Part shown: piece after piece, positions 51,991 through 60,548 of the stretch | How positions within the stretch are numbered: the stretch's first letter is position 1 | Layout of the letters: each line of letters begins with the position of its first letter | Assembly (NCBI GenBank): GCA_017553625.1 | Contig: JAFZKP010000029.1 | Coordinates: 1-64,000, forward strand | Length of the DNA stretch: 64,000 nt | Origin: Bacteroidales bacterium | GTDB taxonomy: Bacteria; Bacteroidota; Bacteroidia; Bacteroidales; F082 | Direction of reading: 5' to 3' | Translations under genes and position numbers: made by a program | Notes under the pieces: model-generated | Databases searched by the model: none | What the model was told of the DNA's origin: nothing | What the model saw: the letters and a program-made list of their open reading frames with translations, nothing else

Positions 51991-52020
51991 CAAAGGTAAG
52001 GTATTTTTTTGAACGGACAA
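51991..52020 (-). promoter_or_regulatory. Promoter of acpP operon (TACCTTTG with TTG 19 bp away)
   Basis: Minus-strand TACCTTTG at 51991-51998 and TTG at 52018-52020, near-ideal Bacteroidetes promoter, about 54 bp from the acpP ATG. Confidence 0.65.
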
Positions 52021-52092
52021 CAAAAATTTTGTCATATTTGGCTTTTAAAAACGTAAAGTGTTGATTTTCAGTATGTTTTAAAATAAGAAAAT

Positions 52093-53484
52093 TTATTCTT
52101 CGCTGCCGTAAATTTCACGCCAGAGTTGGGAAAATGATTTTTCGGCGAAGACGGGGATTTCACGGTGGACGCCCCAGGTCTTTTTCAAAAGTTGCTTCAA
52201 TTCAAAATTCTTGAAAAATGGCTTGTTGTCCATGTCTTTACGGTCTTCAACCCTGTTTAAAATAAAGTTGAAAACGTTCTTCTCACCAACAAGCGACCTG
52301 TCTTCCTTTATGATGTCGATTCTGTTTTGCAAAATCAAATCGCTGATTTTTATGTTCATAGGGCAGTATTCCTCGCACTGGTGACACGACGCGCAAAGTG
52401 TTGAAAGATGTGCTGCGTTTTCATAACCTTCCGACAATGAAACTATTGCTCCAACAGGACCGGGAAAAGCACTGTCGTAAACATGTCCGCCTACAGTGTT
52501 GAAAACCGGACACACACTATGGCAGGCCCCACATTCAATACACGTGAAAATCTTACGCTGCTCCTCTTTCTCCATCAGATATGAACGCCTGTTGTCAATC
52601 AAAACAATATAAAGCTTCTTGTTTTTGTCACATTCTTCCTTGGCAGGCCCGCTCAATAATGTGTAAATTGACTTCGCCTTGATTTTTGTCACTTCATAAA
52701 GCGACGAAAGCGGTAGCAAAACACTCAAATCGTCGATGGAAGGAATGAGCTTGTCTATACCAGCCAAAACAATTTGGACATTAGCCAACGACATGGTTTT
52801 CAATACATTGCCTTCATTTTCAGACATGACAATATCACCAGTGTCGGCAACAATAAAATCAGCTCCAGTGATTGTTGCGTCTGCATTCAAATATTTGTCA
52901 TTCAACACTTTACGTGTGACTATCATAAGCTGCTTGGCAGAGAGATTTTCTTTGACACCGAATTTTTCGGTAAACGTTTCTGAAATCTCTTTCCTCGACT
53001 TATGGGCAGCAGAATGTGTCACATCCGAAGGTCTTTCATTATATTGGTAACAGATAAAATCGCCGGTGTCAGTCTCGGTAACTTTAATTTTTTTCATCTC
53101 AAGATAAGACATCAATCCTATCTCTTCAGCCACCGTACTCTTGGTTTTTACAACATTTTTGGCTTTTTCATCGTCCAAAATGTCGTAAACCAACTGCTTT
53201 GCCTCCTCTGCATCACGAGCCCAACGGACAATGCCACCATTGTTGACAATATTGGTCTCAAAATCAACAAGAAGCTTGTCGTAGTTTTTAAAAGCCTTGT
53301 TTCGGATGTTAAAAGCTCTTGACTTTTCGAGCTCGATATTGGCGTAATGGTTGGCACAATCTTCAGCAACAGACATGAAAAAATCGTATCGGGACATCAT
53401 TCTTTTCTGATGCTCGACATCGAAAGCAACCTGCTTCACGTTCTGGCTAAATATCGCGCCTTTCTCAGTCATATTAACATCCAT
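52093..53484 (-). CDS. lutB: LutB-like iron-sulfur protein
   Basis: 463 aa. N-terminal LUD-type domain, then ferredoxin-like clusters CIECGACHSVCPVF (from 315) and CASCHQCEEYCPMN (about 365), each CxxCxxCxxxC, as in the LutB component of L-lactate dehydrogenase LutABC. LutA and LutC are not adjacent, so the complex would need genes elsewhere. The start at 53484 (MDVNMTEKG) is likely but MTEKG is possible. It follows rpiB with 10 bp between. Confidence 0.88.
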   Translation of the reverse strand: MDVNMTEKGAIFSQNVKQVAFDVEHQKRMMSRYDFFMSVAEDCANHYANIELEKSRAFNIRNKAFKNYDKLLVDFETNIVNNGGIVRWARDAEEAKQLVYDILDDEKAKNVVKTKSTVAEEIGLMSYLEMKKIKVTETDTGDFICYQYNERPSDVTHSAAHKSRKEISETFTEKFGVKENLSAKQLMIVTRKVLNDKYLNADATITGADFIVADTGDIVMSENEGNVLKTMSLANVQIVLAGIDKLIPSIDDLSVLLPLSSLYEVTKIKAKSIYTLLSGPAKEECDKNKKLYIVLIDNRRSYLMEKEEQRKIFTCIECGACHSVCPVFNTVGGHVYDSAFPGPVGAIVSLSEGYENAAHLSTLCASCHQCEEYCPMNIKISDLILQNRIDIIKEDRSLVGEKNVFNFILNRVEDRKDMDNKPFFKNFELKQLLKKTWGVHREIPVFAEKSFSQLWREIYGSEE

Positions 53485-53494
53485 TAAGGATTCC

Positions 53495-53929
53495 TTACAG
53501 GTCTATTTTTTTGATTCTGTTGAGATGTCTTCCACCTTCAAAATCTGTTGTCAGATAAGCTTTTACAATATCCCAAGCCAACTCATTGCTGATGAATCTA
53601 CCTGGCAATGCCAAAATATTAGCATCATTATGCTGACGAGCCAGTTTTCCGAGTTCCACATTCCAACATAAGGCGGCACGCACATGAGGATGATGGTTTG
53701 CTGTCATCTGGGCACCGTTTCCACTTCCGCAAAGTATTATCCCAAGTGGATATTTTCCATCTTGAATATCCTGAGCCAAAGGATGTATCATATCGGGATA
53801 ATCGACGCTTTCTTCAGAATAACAACCGTAATCCTTAACCTCATAACCGCTATCTTTAAGTCTATCAATGATATACTTTTTCATGGCAAAACCACCATGG
53901 TCGGATGCTATAGGAATAATTTGATTCAT
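53495..53929 (-). CDS. rpiB: Ribose-5-phosphate isomerase B
   Basis: 144 aa. Starts IIPIASDHGGFAMKK with the sugar-binding DHGG, CGSGNGAQM with catalytic Cys, and NDANILALPGRFIS, all typical of RpiB. It interconverts ribose 5-phosphate and ribulose 5-phosphate. Divergent arrangement with the AT-rich gap 53930-54318 on its upstream side. Confidence 0.95.
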   Translation of the reverse strand: MNQIIPIASDHGGFAMKKYIIDRLKDSGYEVKDYGCYSEESVDYPDMIHPLAQDIQDGKYPLGIILCGSGNGAQMTANHHPHVRAALCWNVELGKLARQHNDANILALPGRFISNELAWDIVKAYLTTDFEGGRHLNRIKKIDL

Positions 53930-54318
53930 TCTACAAATGTTGAAAAATTTTCACAAAAATAATACAATTTTTTTAATCGGAAATTCTTTTTCTTTAATTT
54001 TTAAACAGTTATAAAAATGCAATTTTTTTGCGTTTTTTGTATCTCTTTGAAAATCAGTTTTGAAAAAATTATCAACAATTTTTATGTTTAAAAGTTGATA
54101 AAATTGTTATAAAAAATTGATAAAATTTTCAGGCTGTCGAAAAGTGTAAAAATAGGAAAGTTTTAAAAAGTTATTCAATCAAAATTAACACCATAATCAA
54201 CAGTTTTCAACACTATTACATTTTGGTTTATAATGACTTAAAGAGTTATTAACAATAACTTATCTGTTTATTTTTTTATTAATTTCTTTTATTAATACAA
54301 ATCAAAATAATGAGATAA
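53930..54318. other. AT-rich gene-free gap, candidate oriC
   Basis: 389 bp without a gene between rpiB and mntP. It is very AT-rich and holds several DnaA-box-like 9-mers: TTATCAACA (54069-54077), TTATCAACT on the minus strand (54093-54101), TAATCAACA (54194-54202) and TTATTAACA (54246-54254). None is an exact TTATCCACA. All genes for 4.6 kb to the left run leftward. Inference; the rest of the gap shows only A/T runs. Confidence 0.4.
53954..53961 (-). promoter_or_regulatory. -7 box of rpiB
   Basis: Minus-strand TATTTTTG, 24 bp before the rpiB ATG. Confidence 0.45.
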
Positions 54319-54879
54319 TTACAGTATGTTGAGATGCTCAAGCAGGATTTTTGTGCCAATCAAAATCAGTATTATTCCGCCTATGATGCTTGCAGGTTTT
54401 GAGTATTTCGCTCCAAAGAAATTTCCTATTGCTACTCCGGCAAAACTGAACAAAAAAGTTGTCACTCCTATTATTAATATAGCCCGCCAGATTTCAACCA
54501 TCAAAAACGCGAATGTGACTCCCACAGCCAAGGCGTCGATGCTGGTAGCCACTGCAAGCAGAAACATTGTTTTGGTGTTGTTTTTATTTTTATCGTTGTC
54601 TTTTTCTTCTTCAAAAGCCTCCCTAATCATGTTTGCACCGATGAGAAAAAGAAGTCCGAAGGCAATCCAGTGGTCAATATTTGTAATCAGACTTTCGAAC
54701 TGATAGCCGAAAAAATAACCTATCAACGGCATCAAAGCTTGAAAACCGCCGAACCACAAGCCGCATGAAAGAGCAGTTTTAACAGAAAAACTCTTGGTAT
54801 TCAATCCTTTACAAATTGAAACTGAAAAGGAATCCATAGAAAGAGCTATGGCAAGACTTATAATTGTCAAAAAGTTCAT
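54319..54879 (-). CDS. mntP: Manganese efflux pump MntP
   Basis: 186 aa, six helices. Two inverted half-repeats carry the acidic motifs SMDSFSVSI in helix 1 and SIDALAVG in helix 4, as in MntP. Exports Mn(II). A charged loop EEEKDNDKNKNNTK separates the halves. Divergent from the TPR kinase. Confidence 0.93.
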   Translation of the reverse strand: MNFLTIISLAIALSMDSFSVSICKGLNTKSFSVKTALSCGLWFGGFQALMPLIGYFFGYQFESLITNIDHWIAFGLLFLIGANMIREAFEEEKDNDKNKNNTKTMFLLAVATSIDALAVGVTFAFLMVEIWRAILIIGVTTFLFSFAGVAIGNFFGAKYSKPASIIGGIILILIGTKILLEHLNIL

Positions 54880-54898
54880 ATAAACGAAAATTTCGCCG

Positions 54899-54906
54899 CA
54901 AAATTA
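54899..54906 (-). promoter_or_regulatory. -7 box of mntP
   Basis: Minus-strand TAATTTTG, 19 bp before the mntP ATG. Confidence 0.5.
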
Positions 54907-54947
54907 CTTATTTTTCCTAAAATATCAAAGTTTTAGGGTTTTAGGAA

Positions 54948-54977
54948 TTGACGGATGTTTTTTTATTTGTAGTTTTG
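54948..54977 (+). promoter_or_regulatory. Promoter of TPR kinase (TTG-N19-TAGTTTTG)
   Basis: TTGACGG at 54948 and TAGTTTTG at 54970-54977; 19-bp spacing. Confidence 0.65.
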
Positions 54978-54995
54978 CATTGTTAAAACTTAATC

Positions 54996-57134
54996 ATGAG
55001 AAAGACTTTACTTATATTTACAGCATTATTATTCGTTTGTTGTACACATAAAGATGTTTTGTCTGATTATCAAAAGAATGTTAAACATCTTAATAGTCAA
55101 TCATTTAAAGAGCGATTATTAAATCCAAAACAGTCTTTACAATATGCAGATTCAGCTCTCAGCATGCTTTATCATGACTCTGTAAATCTTTTAAGGAATA
55201 ATCCGGATTTTTATTATGATAATGTTTCAAGAGCTTTAAATTCAATGGCTTACGAGAATTTTCTGCTTTCGGATTTTGAAAAAGCCAATGAGAATATTAA
55301 TAAGGTGTATAAAATTGATGAAAACTATCCTAATAAGCATGTTGAATGCGCAATATCAAACATCATAAACGCAAAAATGATGATGAGACTTCGTGCTTCA
55401 TGGAAAGCTGACGAACTTCTTGAAAAGGTTGAATGTAATCATAAAATACATGATACGCTTTGCCATTGGGCTAAAAGCCAGTATTATGTGACAAAATTGT
55501 TCTTGAACTGCTTTTACCGTGATGGAAAATATCAGTATAATGAACTTTTAAAGACATTAAATGAAATTGAAAAAGATAATGCAAATCAACAACTTATAGT
55601 TGATGAAACCCAAGCTTACACTCTTTATTACGCTTTGACTGAATCTTATCAGATTCTTGCACACATTTCAAATTTTTATCAGAATGAAGAAGAGAAAAAT
55701 GTGTTTTATTTAAAAAAATCTGTAGAGTATTTGAATAAAAGTTTGAAATTAATGAATGAAAGTGAAGAAGTTAGCAATTATGATTTGGCAAACAACTTAC
55801 AGACATTGGCAAGATTGATAAATGACAATAACAAAAACAGCGAATATAGTTACATTGAAAAAGATTTGAATGATATATTATTGATTATCAATAATAACGC
55901 AAAAAAGTTCGGAGTAAATTATCCTATTGTTATCGGCGATTATGACAACAATTTGAAGATGAATCTTCTGTTTCATGCCGACAGTCTTTTCATTGAAACA
56001 AAAAATCCTTATCAGATAATTGCTTCAAAATCAATGATTTCTGATTATTTTATCAGTGATTCAAAATTGGAAGAGGCTCGTCCGTATCTGATTTTTGCAA
56101 AAAAATTCATTGATTCAATAAATGACAATGAAGATCCTGAAATGCCAGCTGCCTATAAATTCAAAAACACCACTTCGAAGATGGCTGAACGTATATACAT
56201 AGGTTTGATAAGGTCGCAGGCTTCAGATGATCCAGATGAGCTGACCAATTGGTTTTCGTTATATAGAAGTGAATCGTTTAAAGCTTTTGAAAAAGAAAAA
56301 TACGATTTCAATTTTATGGAATTACGTTCCGTTGACAAGGAAAACAAAAAGAAAATAATGTATCTTTCATTGTCGATAATATTGCTTTTCATTGCATTTG
56401 CTACATTTTACGTATTTTTCAGATATGCGCATCGCAACAACCGTATTTTGAAAAAACAAAAGGAACTCGACCTTGAAAGAATTGCAAATGTTGAGACTTG
56501 TCTGTCGATTTTCCGTCATGATATGTCACCATACATCATGTTTCTGCAGCGGGAAAACGTTCCGGAAGATATAAAACACGATGCATTGCAGAAACTTATA
56601 GTCACTTTGAACAACACCATGCGTTGGATAAACATCTCCACTCCAAACGGTTTGCCGTTTAAGAAGACATATTTTGAACTAAATGAGGTGTTTGAGGATG
56701 TTGCGAAAAGTATAACAAATCCAAATTCTGTAAAACTAATATTCAGCAATGCACAATGTTCGGTTTTAGGCGATAAAAACCTCGTTGAGATTATGCTTAG
56801 AAACTTGATTAACAATGCTTTAAGATATACAACAGAGGGTTATGTGAAAGTCAGTGCCAAGAAATATGAAAAAGACGACAATTTTGTCAAAATCACTGTT
56901 GAGGACACCGGCTGCGGCATTCCACAAGAACGTCTTGAGGAGCTTTTCCGTTCCGACAAGATGATTGAAAATGAGAACACAAACAACACGGGTCATCATG
57001 GTTTCGGACTGATGCTGTGTGCCTATATCATCAAGAAACACGACGACGAGACACGACGCGGATGCAAGATCTGGGTCGAGAGCGAGGTCGGAAAAGGAAC
57101 AAAAATACATTTCATATTATGCGCGACTACATAA
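54996..57134 (+). CDS. TPR-sensing membrane histidine kinase
   Basis: 712 aa. N-terminal lipoprotein-like signal (FVCC), helical TPR-like region to about 440, one membrane helix (about 455-475), and a kinase core with H-box IFRHDMSPYIMFLQRE (His508), N-box LRNLINNALRYT (N606), DTGCGI and GHHGFGLMLCAYII. The H-box reads FRHD instead of the usual xHExxxP, as in a Bacteroidetes-specific kinase group with TPR sensors. It overlaps the response regulator gene by 16 bp. Sensed ligand unknown. Confidence 0.85.
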   Translation: MRKTLLIFTALLFVCCTHKDVLSDYQKNVKHLNSQSFKERLLNPKQSLQYADSALSMLYHDSVNLLRNNPDFYYDNVSRALNSMAYENFLLSDFEKANENINKVYKIDENYPNKHVECAISNIINAKMMMRLRASWKADELLEKVECNHKIHDTLCHWAKSQYYVTKLFLNCFYRDGKYQYNELLKTLNEIEKDNANQQLIVDETQAYTLYYALTESYQILAHISNFYQNEEEKNVFYLKKSVEYLNKSLKLMNESEEVSNYDLANNLQTLARLINDNNKNSEYSYIEKDLNDILLIINNNAKKFGVNYPIVIGDYDNNLKMNLLFHADSLFIETKNPYQIIASKSMISDYFISDSKLEEARPYLIFAKKFIDSINDNEDPEMPAAYKFKNTTSKMAERIYIGLIRSQASDDPDELTNWFSLYRSESFKAFEKEKYDFNFMELRSVDKENKKKIMYLSLSIILLFIAFATFYVFFRYAHRNNRILKKQKELDLERIANVETCLSIFRHDMSPYIMFLQRENVPEDIKHDALQKLIVTLNNTMRWINISTPNGLPFKKTYFELNEVFEDVAKSITNPNSVKLIFSNAQCSVLGDKNLVEIMLRNLINNALRYTTEGYVKVSAKKYEKDDNFVKITVEDTGCGIPQERLEELFRSDKMIENENTNNTGHHGFGLMLCAYIIKKHDDETRRGCKIWVESEVGKGTKIHFILCATT

Positions 57135-57973
57135 ACATAATCGTTATTGACGACGAGTCATTAATCAGGAAATCGATTGCATACGAGTTTTCACATAACA
57201 AGCAGGAGATTACTGTTGCTGCCAAGGACGACACCTTCTACACCAAGGAGATTCGTCTTCTCGGCACTTTTGGAACCAAGAGCGAACTCTTTGATTTTCT
57301 TGACAATCCCGACAATGAGAAACCAGATTACGCGCTTGTTGATATGCAGTTTCCGAGTCAGGCTGAGCCAACGGGAGGCATCACGCTCACGAAGGAGATT
57401 TTAGGCGGAGGCTACACCAACCGGGACGGCGAAGACATCAAAATTGTTATCATAACGTCGCGTTTCGACTATCCTTCAGATGACGAGATAAACCGTGACC
57501 AGAAAATAAAAGAGATAAACAAGGTCATAGTGGATTCGCTTGTTGCGGGAGCCAATGCCTTTGTGAGTAAAAACGCCACTGAAGGCTTTGAGATTGAGAA
57601 CTTTACAAGAGCTATTGCGTGTTTGGAGCGTGGTGAGAAGTATTATTTCAACCATCCTGTCTTGCAAACGCTTGTGGAGTCGGCTTCCGATTACGTGCAA
57701 CAGAACTTCTACAGCTTGAAACAATGTATGCATTACGATGTCACGATGCGTGAGCGCGAGCTTTTAATAGGGTTGGCGCGTGGTGAGACCGCAATTCAGG
57801 TGGCAAACCGCATCTACGGCAAGGCTGATGACTCGCAGATAAAGTCAATTCAGAACCTTCAGCGCGCACTTGCCGAGCGTATCAACAATGGTGACAACAA
57901 GGCATCGGCGTTGGTTGCGCGTGCGATTTTTTTAGGAATATTGACCGAAGATGACGTTTATAAAAAGAGTTAG
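57119..57973 (+). CDS. Response regulator with C-terminal helical output domain
   Basis: 284 aa. Receiver domain from residue 5: IIVIDDESLIRK (acidic pair), DYALVDMQFPSQ (phosphoacceptor Asp region), IIVITSR-like strand and KNATEG (Lys). The C-terminal part after about 205 (HYDVTMRERELLIGLARGETAIQVANRIYGK...IQNLQRALAERINN) is an HTH of LuxR-like type. ATG 57119 lies inside the kinase gene. The last codons AAG AGT TAG lead into octamer array 5. Confidence 0.88.
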   Translation: MRDYINIIVIDDESLIRKSIAYEFSHNKQEITVAAKDDTFYTKEIRLLGTFGTKSELFDFLDNPDNEKPDYALVDMQFPSQAEPTGGITLTKEILGGGYTNRDGEDIKIVIITSRFDYPSDDEINRDQKIKEINKVIVDSLVAGANAFVSKNATEGFEIENFTRAIACLERGEKYYFNHPVLQTLVESASDYVQQNFYSLKQCMHYDVTMRERELLIGLARGETAIQVANRIYGKADDSQIKSIQNLQRALAERINNGDNKASALVARAIFLGILTEDDVYKKS

Positions 57974-58043
57974 TCAGTTGTTCAGTTAGTCAGTTAGTCA
58001 GTTAATCAGTTAGTCAGTTGTTCAGTTATTCAGTTATTCAGTG
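57968..58043. repeat. Octamer array 5 between response regulator and M64 peptidase
   Basis: About nine direct AGTTNNTC units in one direction, without an inverted arm. It gives the Ser and TAG stop of the response regulator and the last Thr, Glu and stop codons of the M64 gene on the other strand. Confidence 0.85.
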
Positions 58044-59311
58044 TAGTATTTTATCATACGTTCGATGGCGCGTTCGCATACTGGGCAGAATTTGTTGCCG
58101 TTGAAAGTGTTCATGAGGCAGTCTATCATCGGGCGGTAGATGCCATGGAGCTGATAGCCTGCGCCTTCGTAAACGCCGATGACATTTTCAAATTTTTTGT
58201 CAACAGGAGTCGGAACAGGCGTTTTCTTGCCGAGCATGTCTTTCCATTTTGCCTCAAAATTGACCAAGGTCGTGATGTTGGGCTCCCAAGGCTCAACTTC
58301 GAGGTTGTAGTTGTCGGTGCCGTCGTAAGCGTATTCGTCGGCAAGTCCTGCGAAACCATGACCGAACTCATGGATGATGACGTCAGAAGAATAGGAATTG
58401 CCCGTGGTGCTCACGCAATATGAGTTGAAAATGCCACCTCCACCGTATTTTTTGGTGTTTGCGAGGATGTAAATCTGGTCGTAAGGCACTTGTCCGGCAA
58501 GCGTTTTCATAGTCTCGTTGTCGTATGTCATGCAGTAGCGTTCACTGTCGAAAGTCCAGAAGCTGCAGCTTAAAGCGGTGTTGCGGTAAAGTCCGTCGCC
58601 GGGCATGGTGATGTCGGAATCATGTGACGGCACCATCACGGCACGCACGTTGAAACGGTCATGATAACGGTTGTAAGGCGCGTAGCTGAAGAGGCTTTTC
58701 ACGAAAAACTGGCAGTCCTGCACAAATTTTCCCATTTCTTTTTCTGTGTATCCATCTGGAAGAAGCACGATGTCAACGGCTTTGTCAACAGGATAATCAC
58801 CATAGACATTATAAATGGCGTAAGGCAGTTTCGGCGCCGGAGTGATGAAATAGTCGTCAGGGTTAACGGAAAGCTTCATCTGCTCAACGAACTCGTTTTG
58901 GTTGTTGCAGGCGTAAAAAGTCACGTCGACGGTCTCTTTCGGGAACGGCATCACGACAGATTCATGGAAGCCTTTGCTGATTTTTGTAGCCTCGTCGGTG
59001 GTCTGCCATTCGCCGAAAAGCAGGCAATAGCCGTGCGAATAAAGCACTATGTCCGAATCCGGAAGTGTGACTTCGAAATAATACTTTCCGTAATTCATAT
59101 TGTCAATCATCTGCAGACGCTGACCGCCCCATGTGGGCTCTTTCACGAGCTTGTCGACGGCATACATCACAGTGTCGGAGTTTCCGAAAAGGTAATAATC
59201 TATTCGCAACTGATTGTCTGTAAAATATTTATCATATTCTATTTGACCTTTTGCTTTAAGTCCGGTAAAAACCAGGATTGTTGATAAGATTATGAATAAC
59301 GACTTCTTCAT
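58034..59311 (-). CDS. Secreted M64-family metallopeptidase
   Basis: 425 aa with signal peptide (SLFIILSTILVFTGLKAKGQ), an N-terminal beta-rich domain, and the catalytic motif HEFGHGFAGLADEY (HExxHxxGxxDE) at about residue 310. This is the IgA-peptidase-like M64 family, many of whose members are surface or secreted proteases of gut Bacteroidetes. No T9SS sorting domain is visible at the end (MIKYYTE). It converges with the response regulator gene on octamer array 5. Confidence 0.9.
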   Translation of the reverse strand: MKKSLFIILSTILVFTGLKAKGQIEYDKYFTDNQLRIDYYLFGNSDTVMYAVDKLVKEPTWGGQRLQMIDNMNYGKYYFEVTLPDSDIVLYSHGYCLLFGEWQTTDEATKISKGFHESVVMPFPKETVDVTFYACNNQNEFVEQMKLSVNPDDYFITPAPKLPYAIYNVYGDYPVDKAVDIVLLPDGYTEKEMGKFVQDCQFFVKSLFSYAPYNRYHDRFNVRAVMVPSHDSDITMPGDGLYRNTALSCSFWTFDSERYCMTYDNETMKTLAGQVPYDQIYILANTKKYGGGGIFNSYCVSTTGNSYSSDVIIHEFGHGFAGLADEYAYDGTDNYNLEVEPWEPNITTLVNFEAKWKDMLGKKTPVPTPVDKKFENVIGVYEGAGYQLHGIYRPMIDCLMNTFNGNKFCPVCERAIERMIKYYTE

Positions 59312-59328
59312 GTTGATAAATTTTTATG

Positions 59329-59336
59329 CAAAATTA
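59329..59336 (-). promoter_or_regulatory. -7 box of M64 peptidase
   Basis: Minus-strand TAATTTTG, 17 bp before the ATG. Confidence 0.5.
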
Positions 59337-59349
59337 CAAATTTTTTTAT

Positions 59350-59357
59350 TATTTTTG
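59350..59357 (+). promoter_or_regulatory. -7 box (TATTTTTG) of ftsX unit
   Basis: 15 bp before the ftsX ATG 59373; back to back with the M64 promoter. Confidence 0.5.
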
Positions 59358-59372
59358 CAAGCTAATATTAAT

Positions 59373-60254
59373 ATGAAAAGCGAAAATTCCACAACAAAAC
59401 GCCGCCTAAGAGGTTCATATCTCATTTCATTGATGAGTATAATGCTTGTTTTGTTTGTGTTGAGCCTTTTCTCGTCGCTGATGCTTTTCGCAAACAGGAT
59501 TTCAGATTATATCAAAGAGAACATCGGATTTGAAGTTGTGATGAAAAAAGGCGTAAAAGAGAAAGATATTATTGATTTTCAACATGTTTTAGATAAAAAA
59601 GAATATGTGAAATCGACGGAATATATCTCTAAAGAGGAGGCAACGAGGCGGCTTTCGGAAGACTTGGGAAAGGATATTTTAGAATGGCTCGGCAATGTTG
59701 AAAATCCGCTTCTGCCATCCATTGACGTGAGATTTAAGTCGGAATATGCCAACAACGACAGCATTGCCAAGATAGAGCAATGGGTTTTAAAGAACAAAAA
59801 CGTGAAAGAAGTGTATTTCCAGAAGTCGTTGATTCACTCTATCGATAAGAATGTCAATAAGATAGCGGCTTTGCTTCTGCTAATAGGCTTTGTGTTGCTC
59901 ATCATGGCGGTGACGCTGATAAGCCATACGGTGAGGCTGTCGGTTTATTCGAAAAGATTTGTGGTGAGAAGCATGCAGCTTGTCGGGGCAACGGAAGGCT
60001 TTATCATAAAACCATTCATGAAATACTTTGTGATTCAAGGAGTTATAGGCGCGATTCTATCATTGGTTCTTCTCACTTTATTCCTTGTGGCGACATTGAA
60101 AAACGTTCCAGAGCTTGCTGTTTTGATAAACTTTGGAAACGTGGCGATAATATATGTCTCAGTCTTGGTTTTGGGAGTTTTACTGACGACTTTATCAACA
60201 TATTTTTCGATGAGAAAATATCTTACAGCTGATATTGATGAACTTTATGAATAA
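59373..60254 (+). CDS. ftsX: Cell division permease FtsX
   Basis: 293 aa. Starts MKSENSTTKRRLRGSYLISL; first helix about 22-45, large periplasmic domain, and three C-terminal helices with the VRSMQLVGATEGFI amphipathic segment. FtsX with FtsE couples ATP hydrolysis to septal peptidoglycan hydrolase control. ftsE is not adjacent. The start 59373 is chosen over the 59292 frame, which would precede the promoter. Confidence 0.93.
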   Translation: MKSENSTTKRRLRGSYLISLMSIMLVLFVLSLFSSLMLFANRISDYIKENIGFEVVMKKGVKEKDIIDFQHVLDKKEYVKSTEYISKEEATRRLSEDLGKDILEWLGNVENPLLPSIDVRFKSEYANNDSIAKIEQWVLKNKNVKEVYFQKSLIHSIDKNVNKIAALLLLIGFVLLIMAVTLISHTVRLSVYSKRFVVRSMQLVGATEGFIIKPFMKYFVIQGVIGAILSLVLLTLFLVATLKNVPELAVLINFGNVAIIYVSVLVLGVLLTTLSTYFSMRKYLTADIDELYE

Positions 60255-60271
60255 ATTTGAAAATAAAAGAT

Positions 60272-60529
60272 ATGGCAAAACAAAATGATTTAAAAAACTC
60301 TGAAAAAGATAAGAAAACCATGCCTTTCGGCCGTGAAAACTACAAATGGGTTTTGATTGGCTTGGCGTTTCTTCTGGTTGGATTTCTGCTGATGATTGGC
60401 GGCGGTTCCGACAATCCTGATGTCTTCAACGAGGGAATGTTCAGCTTCAGACGACTGACATTGTCGCCGATTTTGATTTTAATCGGCTTTGGAATACAGT
60501 TTTATGCAATCATGAAAAAACCTAAATAA
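60272..60529 (+). CDS. DUF3098 small membrane protein
   Basis: 85 aa from ATG 60272. MPFGRENYKWVLIGLAFLLVGFLLMIGGGSDNPDVFN is the characteristic DUF3098 start with one helix, and a second helix is near the C-terminus (LTLSPILILIGFGIQFYAIM). In Bacteroidetes it usually lies between ftsX and uppP. Function unknown. Confidence 0.9.
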   Translation: MAKQNDLKNSEKDKKTMPFGRENYKWVLIGLAFLLVGFLLMIGGGSDNPDVFNEGMFSFRRLTLSPILILIGFGIQFYAIMKKPK

Positions 60530-60548
60530 TCTAAAAAATAATAAAACT

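Noticed and set aside
58661..59284. 207-aa rightward ORF in the M64 peptidase gene
   Set aside because: Antisense shadow of the gene with the complete HEFGH motif.
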